A stretch of 64,000 nucleotides of DNA from Aaosphaeria pasadenensis (Eukaryota > Ascomycota > Dothideomycetes > Pleosporales). The notes under the pieces are model-generated. The model did not search any database. It was not told the DNA's origin and saw only the letters and a program-made list of their open reading frames with translations. The DNA lies in contig JAKLMB010000018.1 of assembly GCA_022813625.1 (NCBI GenBank), forward strand, positions 248,001 through 312,000, read 5' to 3'. This document shows, piece by piece, positions 47,533 to 60,078 of this stretch (position 1 is its first letter; every line of letters starts with the position of its first letter). Made by a program: the position numbers and the translations under genes.

Positions 47533-47998
47533 TTCTGATGATATAAATTCAGAGCTGGAGAAGAGTGTGGCGTTTGTTTCGTAGTTGGTGTTTGTATGAA
47601 ATTCTCAAAGTACGCCAAGATATCGAGGTCAGCGTGATACGCTAATCCTATAGTAGATAGCGCATAAACACTCTTTCCTTATTCAATACACATTTCTCTC
47701 CCATGAGTGATTGGACAAGACAAAATTGAAGCATTCATGAAATTACCATATTTGATATCTTATAGAAGCTTTGCGGAAATTTATCGACAATTAGGACGTA
47801 AGCTGCACTGCTGCTCTGGGTATTCAGGCGTACAGTTTCGTCCCAGGGCTTAGATGGTCAAAGCTTCCTGGATGACGGAGGACCAGCTTGGTGGGCCGTG
47901 ATAGCAACCCATCACCGACCGCAGTTGGTTTCCAACACCATCTCCAGCGCCTCCCTTCTTCTTGCTTGTCGACGCGGGATTGTCACAGCTCGCCCACC
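47533..47998. promoter_or_regulatory. Shared promoter of DIS3 and VMA13
   Basis: These 466 bp lie between divergent start codons. The middle is AT-richer than the flanks. No clear TATA box or dyad is seen. Confidence 0.5.
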
Positions 47999-49576
47999 AT
48001 GTCTCTAGACCCACCGACGTACCTCTCCTCCATTTCGAACAACATCCGCGCCCGTCCAATCTCATGGGAGGGTGCAGTCCGAGCGAAGACCATCACCGAG
48101 GAGGACCTTAAGAAGATCAAGTCAATTGACAAGGTGCGCAAGGAGCAGCGGAAGCAGACAATCGAGTCCGATATAGATAGCTTCGTAAGCCTGTTGCTAG
48201 GTGGCAGTGGGTCACAGAGCATATTTGAGGCAGCAGCAAAGCGACAGGACATCATTCATTACATGCTCGTCTTGACGGGTGATTTGATCGAGGGTATGTG
48301 TCTTCTATAGACGCCGAGAAGGTCTAAAAGCATGCAGTACACTCAGCTAAAGATCATCTAGATATCCCAGCTCTGACCTCTGCGCTCGTACAACACCCAG
48401 CGCCATTCAAGCCTTTCCTCCCGCTCCTCAAAGCACCAGCCAAAATCGAAGACTCCACTCCGCTCCTGACCTCATCCGTCCTGTCCAGCCTTCTCTCGCA
48501 CGCGCTCACTCAGTATTCAAAGGATGCCTCCCAGGTAGATGAGGCGCTTCCTCCACTATACAGCTACCTCTCCTCGCTTGTGAAGAGCAACGATGCTGGC
48601 CTTCAGGATATTGCTGTTCAGGAATTCTCCGCAGTCCTTCGTGACAGCAAGTCGAGACACCTGTTTTGGAAGCAGAGGAAGGAGACAGTGGACCCGTTAT
48701 TCGATATATTGCGCGCGGCATCTGGCGCATCTAAGGATACGGACTCTGTACTCTGGAGTGGAGGAAGCACCAGCGGCCGTAGTGTCCCTGAGGGACTTGC
48801 TGGAGGAGTTGGACTCCAACTTTTGTACCATGTTTTGCTGGTCATTTGGCAGCTTAGCTTTGAAGGCGAGCTAGTTGGCGATGGTCTTCAAGAGTATGGT
48901 CTGTTCTTCTCCTTGTTCTCATACATACTAACATACTTCCAGCGAGCACGATATTATTATCCTCTACACTCATCTCCTCCGAGTATCTCCCAAAGAGAAG
49001 ACCACCCGTCTACTTCTCTCCACTCTTCTCAACCTCCTCACCACCAACCGCCAGACTCTTCTGCCAGCATCCACCCTTGCGCGTCTCCCAGCACTCCTCA
49101 ACTCTCTAAAATCGCGTCACCTTGCCGACCCTGATGCTCTTGAAGATCTCGAAGCCCTTAACGAGCTATTGGACGAGTACACCAAGACCCAGACCACCTT
49201 CGACGAGTACGCCGCCGAGGTACAGTCTGGACATCTTCGCTGGTCACCACCCCACCGAAACCCTACCTTCTGGCGGGAAAACGCTCGCCGCATTCTCGAA
49301 GAGAACAAGGGCGAGCTTCCCCGTAAGCTCGCGGAGATCCTATCTAAACCCTGGGAAAACGATAAGCAGGTTCTGGCTATTGGCTGTAACGACGTGGCGG
49401 CTCTGGTAAAGGAGGTACCCGAGAAGAGACAGCAGCTCGAGAAGTTGGGATTGAAGGGTCGGGTGATGGCGCTTATGACAGAAGCGGATGAGAGCGTGAG
49501 GTGGGAGAGTCTAAGGGCTGTCGGCGAGTGGCTGAGATATAGCTTTGATTCGAAGACTGAGTTGCCGGTGAGGTAG
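47999..49576 (+). CDS. vma13: V-type proton ATPase subunit H (Vma13)
   Basis: Three exons (47999-48293, 48362-48893, 48943-49576) encode 486 residues (yeast Vma13 has 478). Introns of 68 and 49 nt restore LIEDIPALTSAL and QDEHDIIILY. The N-terminal part is a HEAT/armadillo-like helical array. The C-terminal subunit H domain (about 370-486) has the expected FWRENARRILE and AIGCNDVAALVKEVPEKRQQLEKLGLKGRVMAL helices. Subunit H sits between V1 and Vo on the vacuolar membrane; it is needed for ATP-driven proton pumping and blocks ATP hydrolysis by free V1. Start context CACCATGTC is good. The gene is divergent from DIS3. Confidence 0.95.
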
Positions 49577-50017
49577 ATAGATGGTATCGACGGAGCATTG
49601 CTAGTTTGGTAATTGTCTGTAGGCCATCATAGGCAGGGGCGATGGTGCGTATTGTGTTTCCATGTCAGTACTTCGCTGTTGACTGCAGCATTTGGTTTTT
49701 ATGTGTCTCAAGGGATCCCCAGAAGAAATAGAAAGCCATCAACATGACAGCCTTCATCTACTTCGGCTTCGTATTGTACGACTTCTGCACTAAAGGAGTG
49801 GTCTAGCCATGACCAATCTTTCTGCACCCTCTCTGAACAAATATTGAATCTGGAACTACTATCCCGAAGCCATGCCAGGATTTGAAATGAGTAGACCTAT
49901 ACAGCATGATGAGATACAAAGACATAATGGACATACCGCTCAGCCTGAGGAATTAGATATTTATGATTATATTTGCATATATCTATGGATAGTCCCCGTA
50001 GGGCAAGGCCGCTAGAA
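49577..50017. other. Convergent 3' region between VMA13 and TBCE
   Basis: A 441-bp stretch holding both 3' UTRs. It is T/A-rich with several TTTAT/ATAAA-like signals near 49680-49980 and has no coding frame. Confidence 0.5.
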
Positions 50018-52011
50018 TCAACTATGCTCGATTCTGACAGAAGCCTCTCTCCCATCAATCCAAGTCCCTATGGATCTTGTTCCGGGGACAATTTCCACCT
50101 CTCGCATCACACTTTCTCCTTTGACTTTGTCGGCAGTTCTGTTCTCGCCATCCTCCCCATTCTCAGATGCTGAATCACTGTCAATTGAATCACTTGCACC
50201 AGTTGCTGGCATCCAATCCCCGGTTTCCCAAATCAATTTGCACCTCCGAGGTGCAAGACCATAATGTTTCCCAACCAAGCCTAAAACCGTGTATACAGTG
50301 CTCGATCTAGGGATCTCGATCTCGAAAGGCGCCCCCACAAGCTGCCCACTGTCGTCCCTTCCCTGATGAAAAGAAATTCGCATCAACCTTGCCGCTAGCG
50401 AATTCGGATTCACCGCGTTGTCTTCGCGTTTGATGACCGGCTCGCCGTACTCCTCACATAGTTCTTTGTATCTCGGATGTGTCGCCAAGATCTGTTCCTC
50501 TTGATTTCTTGGGGCGAAGGTGACCTCTCGCGCAATAAGGGATAAGTAGTACGACTCCGCGTTCAAACGTTCCTTGTCTGTGATGGGGCTGTAGTTCAAT
50601 GTTTTAAGATTCTTGAGCCGTGCGAGTGTAAGCATGTATCCATCTTCGGCGCTGAGGGCGCGGCCATCGGCTGCCCGGAGGGAGTTGTACAGAGGGTTGT
50701 GCGAAACGCGAAGGGATGTCAGACCTGGGAAGATGTGGACCAATTTGTCGATGAAAGCCCATGAGGAGATTTCGTTATAGGATAGGTCGAGTTCGGTTAG
50801 TGTTGGAGAGAAGACTGGCAATGCATCGGTATTTGTAACTTCGGAAATTTGGTTGGATTTCAGGACGAGACGTTGCAGGTTGGGAAGTTTTGTTAGGGAA
50901 ATCAGGTCGGAGAAGGAGTGGAAAGAGTTTTCTTCGAATGTTAGGTCTGTTATCGTTGAGTTGAGAATGTCGTCTGTGAGGGTGGTGTAGAAGTTGCTCG
51001 AGGCCACGAAAGAGGTTATTTGGGGGAATAGATTGGTGACTTCTGCAACCTGAATTATGTGAGTTAATCGGTCATGGCTATGAACCAAATGGATTACCTG
51101 GTCCCATGGCAGGAAATTATCCTCCATCTTGACGGCTTTGATGTTTCGAAATGCGACTCGAGCTCGTTCCTTTTCCGTCTCCGTCAAAGTGGTATCCCGG
51201 AATCGATTGCCACTGCAGCAGGTATCAGTAAAATGCAACCAAGTTGAGTATCAAAGATTACGTACTCGACTCTCAACGATTTCAGCTTGTCCAATTGTTC
51301 GCATATCGAGACAACTTCCCTCCATTCTTCGAACAAATTTCTACTCAGGTCCAATTCAATGACCTTCGGACAGGCATCGCTGACATCATTCAGACCAGTA
51401 GGCCAACCATTCCATTCACTGGGGTTCTGAGATTCCTTCCGACTAGCAACAGGTCGTGACATGCGTAAGCCGTCCAGGATAACGAACTTCAGCTCGCTCA
51501 GCTCCGCTAGCTGCTTCCGAATCTTATCGAAACCAACTTCCTCCACCTCCTTCCCACTGATACGTACTGGGCGATTCTGTTGCACCAGTCGCTCCTTCTT
51601 ATCATTTTTCGTCACAAAGACAACTTCAACGTCCGGATCTTCAAAATCTTCACTGGCATACTTTGCCTTCAGCGCCTCAACAAACGATCTGGACGGGTCA
51701 GGTTTCCGTGTTGGTCTTACGAATGATCCTGCTGTCGGATGATTCCTCACGCCTAAATCAATATCAGCTTACGTTCGGCGTTATCCAGTGTATATATAAT
51801 GCAACAAGATGATGCCTTGTTGAAGAAAGTTTACTGTACATTGGAAGTATCTTGTGCCCGCATGTTCCCCAGAGTGCTTCCCTCTTATTGGGTCATCCCA
51901 TTCAACACCTAGCCAGGTTCCTTTTGTGCCTTTGACCTCGCCGATATAGCGAACAGTGCAAAGTCGCTCGTCAAACGAGAGTCGTTTGCCGATGTAAAAC
52001 TCGGATGCCAT
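50018..52011 (-). CDS. Tubulin-specific chaperone E (TBCE/Pac2), CAP-Gly and LRR protein
   Basis: Four exons (51840-52011, 51266-51752, 51098-51212, 50018-51049) encode 601 residues. The CAP-Gly domain is at the start (about 5-70): IGKRLSF, then GTKGTWLGVEWDDP and GKHSG, completed across the first splice by HPTAGSFVRP. Leucine-rich repeats run from about 130 to 380 (VIELDLSRNLFEEW, LQRLVLKSNQI, LTELDLSYNEISSW, LRVSHNPL). A ubiquitin-like domain ends the protein (VLGLVGKHYGLAPRRCKLIWE). Cofactor E binds alpha-tubulin and works with cofactors C and D to fold alpha/beta-tubulin dimers in the cytoplasm. The first intron uses an unusual donor (GTACAG), chosen because it alone keeps frame with the acceptor; other splice sites are standard. 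The ubiquitin-like domain has a Ser/Asp/Glu-rich insertion. The gene is divergent from SF3A2. Confidence 0.92.
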
Positions 52012-52374
52012 GCGGTTGGTATCAAACACAAAGATTCGACGTGTAGTCAAGAATTGAACAGTTTAACAGCAATATCAGCCTTTATACTCTGTGGAATCAT
52101 CAAGTTGTTCCAACTGGAATATATGGTACTGGAGAGAAGAAGTTATGCCTAGAGTCACGTGTCATTTCACTAACCCCTGCGCGGCGTTAGCGTGGTGGCC
52201 AGCGCATCTTGCCTTCAACTTCATCTCTTCGCGCTCCAACGTATTACCATTACAACGACCTATATCTTGTTTCACAGGTACGAAAAGAAGTTCTTCTTAT
52301 TTGAACTATCTACATTATCCGCCTGCTTTGAATCTATACTCAATTGAATCATCAGGTCTTGGCCATCTCAAGGT
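52012..52374. promoter_or_regulatory. Shared promoter of TBCE and SF3A2
   Basis: These 363 bp separate divergent start codons. A GTACGA near 52278 and a CATCAG near 52354 could bound a 5' UTR intron of SF3A2, but this is weak. Confidence 0.45.
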
Positions 52375-53131
52375 ATGGATTATCAGGTAAGCTTGCGCCA
52401 ACCATTTTTTCTCTGAAGTCAGCTGCTCACAGTCGCAGAACCGAGCAGGCTCAAAATTTGGAGGCGGAGGTGTCGCCTCATCCTCTGCTACCAATGCCGA
52501 TCGTCGCGAACGCCTCAGGAAGCTTGCGCTGGAAACAATCGACCTTGACAAGGACCCCTACTTTTTCAAGAACCACGTCGGTAGTTTCGAGTGTCGTCTC
52601 TGTTTGACCGTTCATCAAAATGATGGTTCATACCTCGCGCATACCCAGGGACGAAAGCATCAAACAAACCTGGCGCGTCGCGCTGCGAAGGAACAGAAGG
52701 AAAACAAGGGAAACGATGTGGTGCCAGGCTTGCTGGCCGGAGTGCAGGTCAGGAAAAACGTCATCAAAATCGGAAGGCCTGGCTACAGGATCACCAAGAT
52801 TCGCGATCCGGTGACGCGTCAGAATGGCCTGCTTTTCCAATTCCAGTTCCCAGAGATCACGGCCGGTACGATTCCTCGAATGCAGTTCATGAACGCGTAC
52901 CAGCAGCAGGTCGAAGAGCCGGACCCGAATTACCAATACTTCATCGTGGCCGGCGAACCCTACGAAACTGTCGCAGTGAAGTTGCAAGCTCGCGAAATCG
53001 ATCGACGCGAAGGCAAACTCTGGTCCTGGTTTGATGAGGACAACAAGGAGTACTGGGTTCAACTTCTGTTCAAGACAGAGCGTGACGAACGATATAGTGC
53101 AGTCCCTGGTCTGGCTCCCGGTCGCAAGTGA
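52375..53131 (+). CDS. prp11: Splicing factor 3A subunit 2 (SF3a66/Prp11, U2 snRNP)
   Basis: Exon 1 carries only 12 coding bases (52375-52386, MDYQ), followed by a GTAAGC intron of 52 nt and exon 2 (52439-53131). The product is 234 residues. The start MDYQNRAGSKFGGGGVAS is the conserved N-terminus of SF3a2. The U1-type zinc finger has Cys56, Cys59, His72 and His78 (FECRLCL, YLAHTQGRKHQ). The Prp11-type domain follows (GRPGYRITKIRDP, GLLFQFQFPEI), to the conserved FEtype segment ending SWFDEDNKEYWVQLLFK. It lacks the proline-rich C-terminal heptad repeats of the animal protein, as in other fungi. SF3a joins SF3b and U2 snRNP and helps recognise the branch point. It is the third spliceosome gene in this window. 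Confidence 0.95.
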
Positions 53132-56100
53132 TGCGCTAATGCAATCAATGTCACTCAAAAGTCGGAATTGTGCATCGTCAAGCAAGAGGGGGGCGGGTTG
53201 ACTGTCGATCAAGGTAAATCCCAACGATCGTGCAGCTGATTTGCATTTTGGTTTTCTCCAGCGATTTTCACCAGCATCAACCACAATGAGGAAAGGAGTT
53301 ACACGGCGTTCAACGGCATTGTTCTATCCGGGTCTGTTATGACTCCATCGGTGTAGGTAGCCCTCGTAAGAGCGATAATGAATAAATTAACCTCGCATGC
53401 TAAAGATGGCATTCAGGACGCTAGTTGAGATCTGCATCCCGGCCCGCTCCATCTGTGAGAGGTGAGACCTCACCTATCGAAAACCTGCTTTCAGAAGTCG
53501 AAGCCTGGACAAGTGATATGTGAGCTACTTGCTGGGATAGAGTTCTGCATTATCCTCTCTATCCATGCTCTATGTGTGGAGATATCTGTCTTAAACATAT
53601 GCCGTTCGCGATTGGCCGCTAAGGGATTGGAGTCTTCCTTCGCCTTTCCGACGAACGCCACCACGTTTACTCAAAACGGCATTGACCGCAGTATTGTAGC
53701 AAACTTCGGGCGATGTACGCGTGATTGCTCTGGCGGTTTGACCCCGGTCTGCGGTAGCTTTGGCGCCAGCTCGTCCAATTGATGATCGAGAATGCAAGGA
53801 GGGTCATCTGACACTATCTGGACCTGTTCAACCGACGACACAAAGACATACTCCCATCGACATGATATTGCGCCGTTATCGAAGATGTTCTGGTCGGATT
53901 CCACTATGCGCCACGGCATTCACGCCCCCTTAATTGCCGTATTAAGGCCTGGCCAGACTGGGATACTGGTAAATGCGACATCAAGCCTCAAGGATGAGAT
54001 TTAGTTCGGGTTTCTCGACTGTCAATCCAAAAAGGGATCTATCGACCTTCTTGAACATTGGCAAACTAGACTAAAGCTTTGCGTGGGGTGGGGCTGTCAC
54101 CGTGACACTCTACAACAGGGATGCGTTCCACCATTCAAGAGCTTGAATGACTTGCGGACAAAAACTGCGAGTTCCGCTTGCGCCATTCATTTGGGCACGC
54201 CTTTTCGACAGTCCATATGCCCAAGAGCTTCCTTTGACGCGCGTGCAAGCCTCTCCAACGCCATGGATTTTTGCCCAAATTTCGTCAAGATTCCTGTGTT
54301 AAACACCACTAAAGGCACCCTGGAACTGTTGCTAAGTGCAAAGAATTCTCTAGATCTTGTCCGTGACTTTGCATAATCCACATTCCTTAAGGACCGGAGG
54401 AGAGTCGAAGGGAGTACCCCTCGGAAGATGCCGGTCGACTGGAAAGTAGCACTGCTTCACCGCCAAAGCTGTGCGACAAAGGCAAACAATCGATGCCGAA
54501 GGCGACCCCGGATCAAGAGTCCCCACCACTGCACATATGACCTATTGTATGAACATTGGCCAAGCCTATCTTCCGTTTCTTCGGTATTTTGAAACAAGCT
54601 TCTACAATACCTCACTTCCGACTGGACGACTCGAAATCATGTACAGCCATGGCTTTGCGTTCTGCCTCGCGTTCTCACCAAGTCTCCGGAGATGCAGATG
54701 TTGTGTAAGAAATTGCCCCCCGCCCAAGATCCCAGGATCCCAAGACAAAGCACCCAACCCATTGTCTTGTTGACAATGTGTGCATCAGATGATTATGAAT
54801 GCAATGATCTTGCCCATCAATCAGCGTGCGATGTCGCCACGGCATATCGTGGGGAGTCTAGGCAGCCGTACTTGACCGTTTCGACTGCCTGTCAACTTGC
54901 GTCATTGGTTGTGCGGGACGGCTTCGGCCTCCTGCCGACCGCTGAGTCACGATAAGAGACATACACTCTGTGGCGCATATCTGGACTATAGCATGGAATC
55001 ATTCGGATCGCTAGGCCACCAATAAGGGAAGTGGCTCCAGTAAGCTATTCTTAATGATATCTTGACACTTAGGATCTATTACAATCTCATCCGGCCGAAA
55101 CTTTGGTGTATATCAAATTGGAGTCTCAAAGGAAGCCTCAACGTACTCACAGCCTCCTCTAGCTGGCTTTTCTCGTAATCCTAAGGCCCATCAGGTCGCA
55201 AAGGCCGTTCCAGTTTGCCCCTCCATTACTTGGAAAGCTATTGGGAAACTCGGTGGCCTGATATTTGGGCAAGGAATAGGTCGAGGAGGCAACTCCATTG
55301 GCAACGACAGGGATGACATGAGAGCCACTGTGGCCACTTCCAGGACTTCAGCTTCATCTACTCGACATTCTTCCATTCTAGGCATCGTCCATCTTTGCAC
55401 ATGCCGTTTCTCCAGATTGATCCGGACCCTCATACTAGGAGGGGCAAGGGCGGACTTTAGCTGCTCAGATATCCCAAAACCGACCGCCTGCATGTGTCAT
55501 TTGCATGAAAAATGTTCCAGAACATCATTATCTACTGTTTCTTTGAATGTTCGTGAGTCAGGTAACGATGCCGATCTTTCATGGACATTAAACAGATTGA
55601 ATAGATGCAGAAGTCAAGGACTTGTGGGGTTTGTATCCTTTCATCAACGGCGCAATGGGACCCTGCAGAAGGAGCATATGACAAGAGTTGGACTGAGACA
55701 TACATCCCACGGTTGCACAGCCTCTCTTGAACGTGCCTTGTCTACCCAAAGTTCATGACGCGTTGAACGCCTAGCTAATCCCTGAAACTCGATGATTCTC
55801 GATATGGATCATGACGAACTAGTAGCGCTATCGACACATGCGAACTCCCGGACGCATTTGGCACCATGTTCAGCTTTACATAATTCGGCGATAAGTCTCT
55901 TTCAATCATCTCTAGAGTTTAGATTTAAGCGATTTGGGTTTAATGATCCTCGGCCACATTCGATAATGTTTGACGTTGTGCGAGGATCATGGCGTTTCAA
56001 GCTAGGACGCGGTGGTGGCGCTGGGTGTGGTGCGGAAGCGATGCAAGATACAAGCATGTACGACGGGCGCAGATCGATTCAGCACGGGGCACCACCAGTC

Positions 56101-57600
56101 ACTCATTTGACGAAGGGTTCAAATCGAACCAAGACTTCCCTTATGGGCGGAGCGGGACGACTTGTGGAACGGATCGTCGTCCAAACTTCGATACCAGAGC
56201 TTGCTCGCACTTACTATGCCTATCGGCTCGGGAGAGCAGGGACAGTACCGCTTCTTCTCGCCGAGGTGTGTGTGCCCATAACCATTTTGATTGTGCAGGG
56301 AAGCAAGTCCCGGAACGACAGAATCGCGTCGTTGTTTGTTGATGTCGCTCAGCTGCCTGGCGTCGTAGTCTCCCAAACCTTCCACCCTAACAAGGCTTGC
56401 GACATATCCGCATTGGCGGTTTTGGGCATATAGACTAGCGGCAGCAATAACATGACAGCAACAGGTTTTTTCTCATCCCCCGCCGAAGCAAACTCGGATT
56501 GCGCATTATCCCCATGTTTGCAAAGATTGGCCGGCCAAGTTTTGTGATCGCCGCAGACGAGCTAGGCGCAATTGGAACGGGATAGACGGGCTGCGGGCGA
56601 GGAGAAAAAGGATCAGTCTCCATTATTGAGTTGAGTCGGAGAGCGGGCACTATTCACCCATCTATCGCCTTTAGGGACACTAATAAAAAGCGGACTTCTT
56701 CATTCGGCTGCTGCGGCAGGCCTGGCGGGCGGGCAAGCATTACATGAGCATCGCGCAGAGGCTCGAACGGCGCTATAACCAGAGCATCGGCGCAAGAGGA
56801 CGAGGAAGGAGTCAGACGATACGAATGAATTTGATAGAGCGAGGGCGATGAAAGGGTAGGAATCCAGGATGGATGGGTTTGAATGCATAAGCGGCCGCCT
56901 GGTCATGCGTGCGCCCAATCGAGTGCGTGCTAGGCGTATGCACCTCTGAGGCTGGGCAATGGATTGATTCGCGACGTCTGCCTGCTGACACCCCCCCCTT
57001 CTCCACCCCAAAGAGCACAAGAATAGAGCAATTTTAGTGGTGGACGTCATGAAGATGAGGGAAGGATGCATTCGATACCCTGCATGCGTCCACGGCGTCG
57101 CATCGAAGCGTTGCCAGGATAGGCGTCGTCGCAGCTGAGAGATCAAGCAAATCGAGCGAACGGCCGAGCAAGAGTTGGGAAGGACATTGATTTGGGGCTT
57201 GAGTGGACAGATAGTCGGTGCAGAACGAGCATGGGTCGGAGGCCAGGCCAGCCAACCAGGCAGACGGAGAAGCAAGTAAGCAGGCAGACAAACAGACAGA
57301 GAACGAGAACGATATGGCATCGCATCGCATCGCATCACATCACATCGCCATCGAACAGGCATGGAGCATACTCGAAGTTAGACTTGGAGTCGGCATTAAT
57401 AGGAGCGGGCCGGTCGATTAATTGTGACCTGTGGCGCGGTCTTGGCTCGACCGAAAGCTCGACTCCACTATCGTACTACTGTGCTATTTACGCGCGGGCA
57501 ATATTGGACGGGCGGAGCGAGCGATGCGGTCTATGAATATGTGCCGTACCAGTCTGTCTGAAGCAGTGAACGGGTAATGCTCTTAAATTACAGTATACCC
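53132..57600. other. Gene-poor intergenic stretch with one long unexplained frame
   Basis: No gene can be supported in this 4.5 kb. The longest plus-strand frame starting with ATG (55792-56433, 213 codons) shows no known motif or splice sites. Its segment TSIPELARTYYAYRLGRAG and the following hydrophobic run look protein-like, so a lineage-specific gene or relic is possible. Minus-strand frame 56700-57362 (220 codons) runs through ATGCG/ATCAC repeats and is dismissed. Confidence 0.4.
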
Positions 57601-59372
57601 AACAAAGCATGAGGATGAAGGGGTGATCGGTAAAGAGATGTCGAACGTCACGATGAGAGCAATGCTACCAAAATCTGATAACGACAGAAGCAGCAGCAAC
57701 AACAACAATAGCAGTAATAATAGCGACCGGCGATGGCGATTAACAAGCAAGGAGGCTGGAGTGCAAGTATTAGCAGACCTTGTCTTGTATCGAGATCCGA
57801 GTCGGTGGAGCCAATTTACATTGCAATACTATCAAAGCGCGCAGCCTGCGCAGAGCAAGCACTTTTCATGCAGGTCATCCTCTCCACCTCCACACAGCGG
57901 TCAACGCACTCCACTGTCCAATGTCTGATGCTGCCACTCTTTGCTTGTCCATCAGCCAAAGACGGCTCGCAGGAAATGCAGGCCTGTGAAGGGGCCGCCC
58001 GTCGGCCACAGAAAAAGCCGTGCGGTATGCACATCTTCTGCAGCCTCTTCAATTCGCTATAGTATCATTCTACGTACTGCATATACATGTATGTACTCCG
58101 TACTTGCTCTTTACACTACTGGCACTCCCGCCGACACCGCTTGCTGCTGTACCGTGCTGTTCTGTAGAGATTTTCCCTGCATGCTCGGCTTCGTGCATCA
58201 AGTACCCCGTATACACAATAGATGTGCGATTTCCTTCCCTTTTTGATAGTTTTGGCCAAGTTCTTTTTTGTGGTATTCACTTGTGTCTACGGAGTACTTT
58301 ACCCTGAATCTGCGACCAGCAAGATATGTATCTACATTCGGTACGGAGCGGTTGGTATCTAGAAAGGTTATGTTACGTAGCAAGTGCAACAATGGACCTA
58401 GGTCGTTATGTTTCTGTCTCTCTCCATGGGGCGGAGAAGCTGGGGTTCAAAGGTCTACCGTCGTCATTAACCAACCCATGTCCATGCTATGCCTAAGCCT
58501 ATGCCTATGCTCATGCAGATGCAGATGCAGATATCCACAAATTTCAGACGTTGTCTCTAACTGCTCCGTACTGTGCAGTGTGTGCGTGATAGAAGCCGTT
58601 CAGAAATTCCCCATCCATCCATCCTGAATCCCCCATCCGCAGTAGTAGGAAAGGCGACAGACCCTTTTGCAGTCTGTTGTGCCACCGGTGGATATGGTTT
58701 CACGTTTATTGTTATCATTGTTCTTGTTGAAAGCGTGGAGGGCTCCCGCATATGTTCGACTAATTTTCTATCAATTCATTCATCATTTTTAAACATTATC
58801 TATCTTGTATGCTTCTTTTGGTATGTCTTTTGAGAGGCGAAAGATTGAAAGACCGATTATTGTTATTCTGTTCTGCCCACGATCCCTTTTGTGCCGTACG
58901 GAGTATCAATACGATCCCGTCGGGTTGTATCTGCCCTGGTCATTGTTACGTTCCTGTAACCCTGTTACCACAAGTTTTAGCACTATCGTTACCCTCTATG
59001 GTCGCCTTTAGGTCATCGTTCATATCTCCTAGCGTATGTAATGTCCACTACTACTCAGCCGTGCGTACTGATCGAATTGATCCTCGCGATCGAGTTCCTG
59101 TCCCGTATGTACTAATTTGTACTGACAGGCCCGCGGCCGCCGTCGAAGCCAAGCGCCATATATCGATTAGAGGAGCAGGCGTAAAGCAAAATACGGAGTA
59201 CCTAGAGCAGGGCAGATCAGGATTCCCGCCCGGGAGTGTCAATGCCCATACCCATACCCATGTCCCACGCCCATCGAACCCAATTCCAGTCCGAGCATCA
59301 TCATCATCGCCATAATCGCCGTCGTTGTTGTCCAATAATTTGATTATTATTGCATCGTTCGCCCGCCCGCTT

Positions 59373-59394
59373 GCTCGCTCGCTCGCTCGCTCGC
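59373..59394 (+). repeat. (GCTC)5 microsatellite
   Basis: Five and a half exact GCTC units in the long non-coding region; a related GCTC run occurs near 2321-2336. Confidence 0.85.
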
Positions 59395-59790
59395 GCAATA
59401 ATAAGATTCACAGGGTGTCCGATTCCGTTCGCGTCAGTGCACCACCGCACCTTCCCATCCACATCCACCCCTCCCTCGAAGGCTTCCCCCATTTACCCCC
59501 CAGCCATCATCCACCCACCAAAACCCCTCAACCAGCCCTTTTTCCAGCCTTCCCGCTCAGAGTGAACCCAGACTGAACACCCACACACATCCTCAAACCA
59601 GGCCTCTGAGCTCTTAGCCGCGAGCGCTGTCTCTCCCTATTCGCATCGTCTGGGGTACCCATCACACACCTTAGTTCATATACGTATGTGCGCACCCTCG
59701 AGGGCTCGGACGATTAGACGATTAGACGATAGACGACAAACGATAGACGACAGGACAGCCCAGGCTGCCAGGCTGCCAGTCATCTAGCAA

Positions 59791-59822
59791 TCATCATCAT
59801 CATCAGCAGCAGCAGCAGCAGC
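59791..59822 (+). repeat. (TCA)n-(AGC)n compound microsatellite
   Basis: About four and a half TCA units pass directly into six AGC units. Intergenic. Confidence 0.8.
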
Positions 59823-60048
59823 CATTGTTCACTGGGCAAGCGAAGCAGCGCGCCTGTTACTTGAACGGGGTTCGGTACGATAACGGTTCAGTTCAGTACG
59901 GTACGTGTTTGTTCATTTCAAGTCGTTTTTTCGTTAATCATTTCTTTTTCTTCCCATTTCTCCGCGCGTTCGATTGTGACATTTGTCGGGTTTTATTGCT
60001 TGCCAACGATTGATTGGATTGATTGAGTGAACTGGATCGACTCGTCGT

Positions 60049-60078
60049 TGGCACTGGCACTGGCACTGGCACTGGCAC
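60049..60078 (+). repeat. (TGGCAC)5 minisatellite
   Basis: Five exact 6-base units. Both overlapping plus-strand frames here read as Gly-Thr or Leu-Ala repeats only because of this array. Confidence 0.9.

Noticed and set aside
56100..56130. tRNA-like B box (GGTTCAAATC)
   Set aside because: No matching A box, acceptor stem or T-stem pairing around it.
56700..57362. 220-codon minus-strand frame
   Set aside because: Composition is driven by ATGCG/CATCG tandem repeats and Cys/Arg-rich random text; no splice signals or motif.
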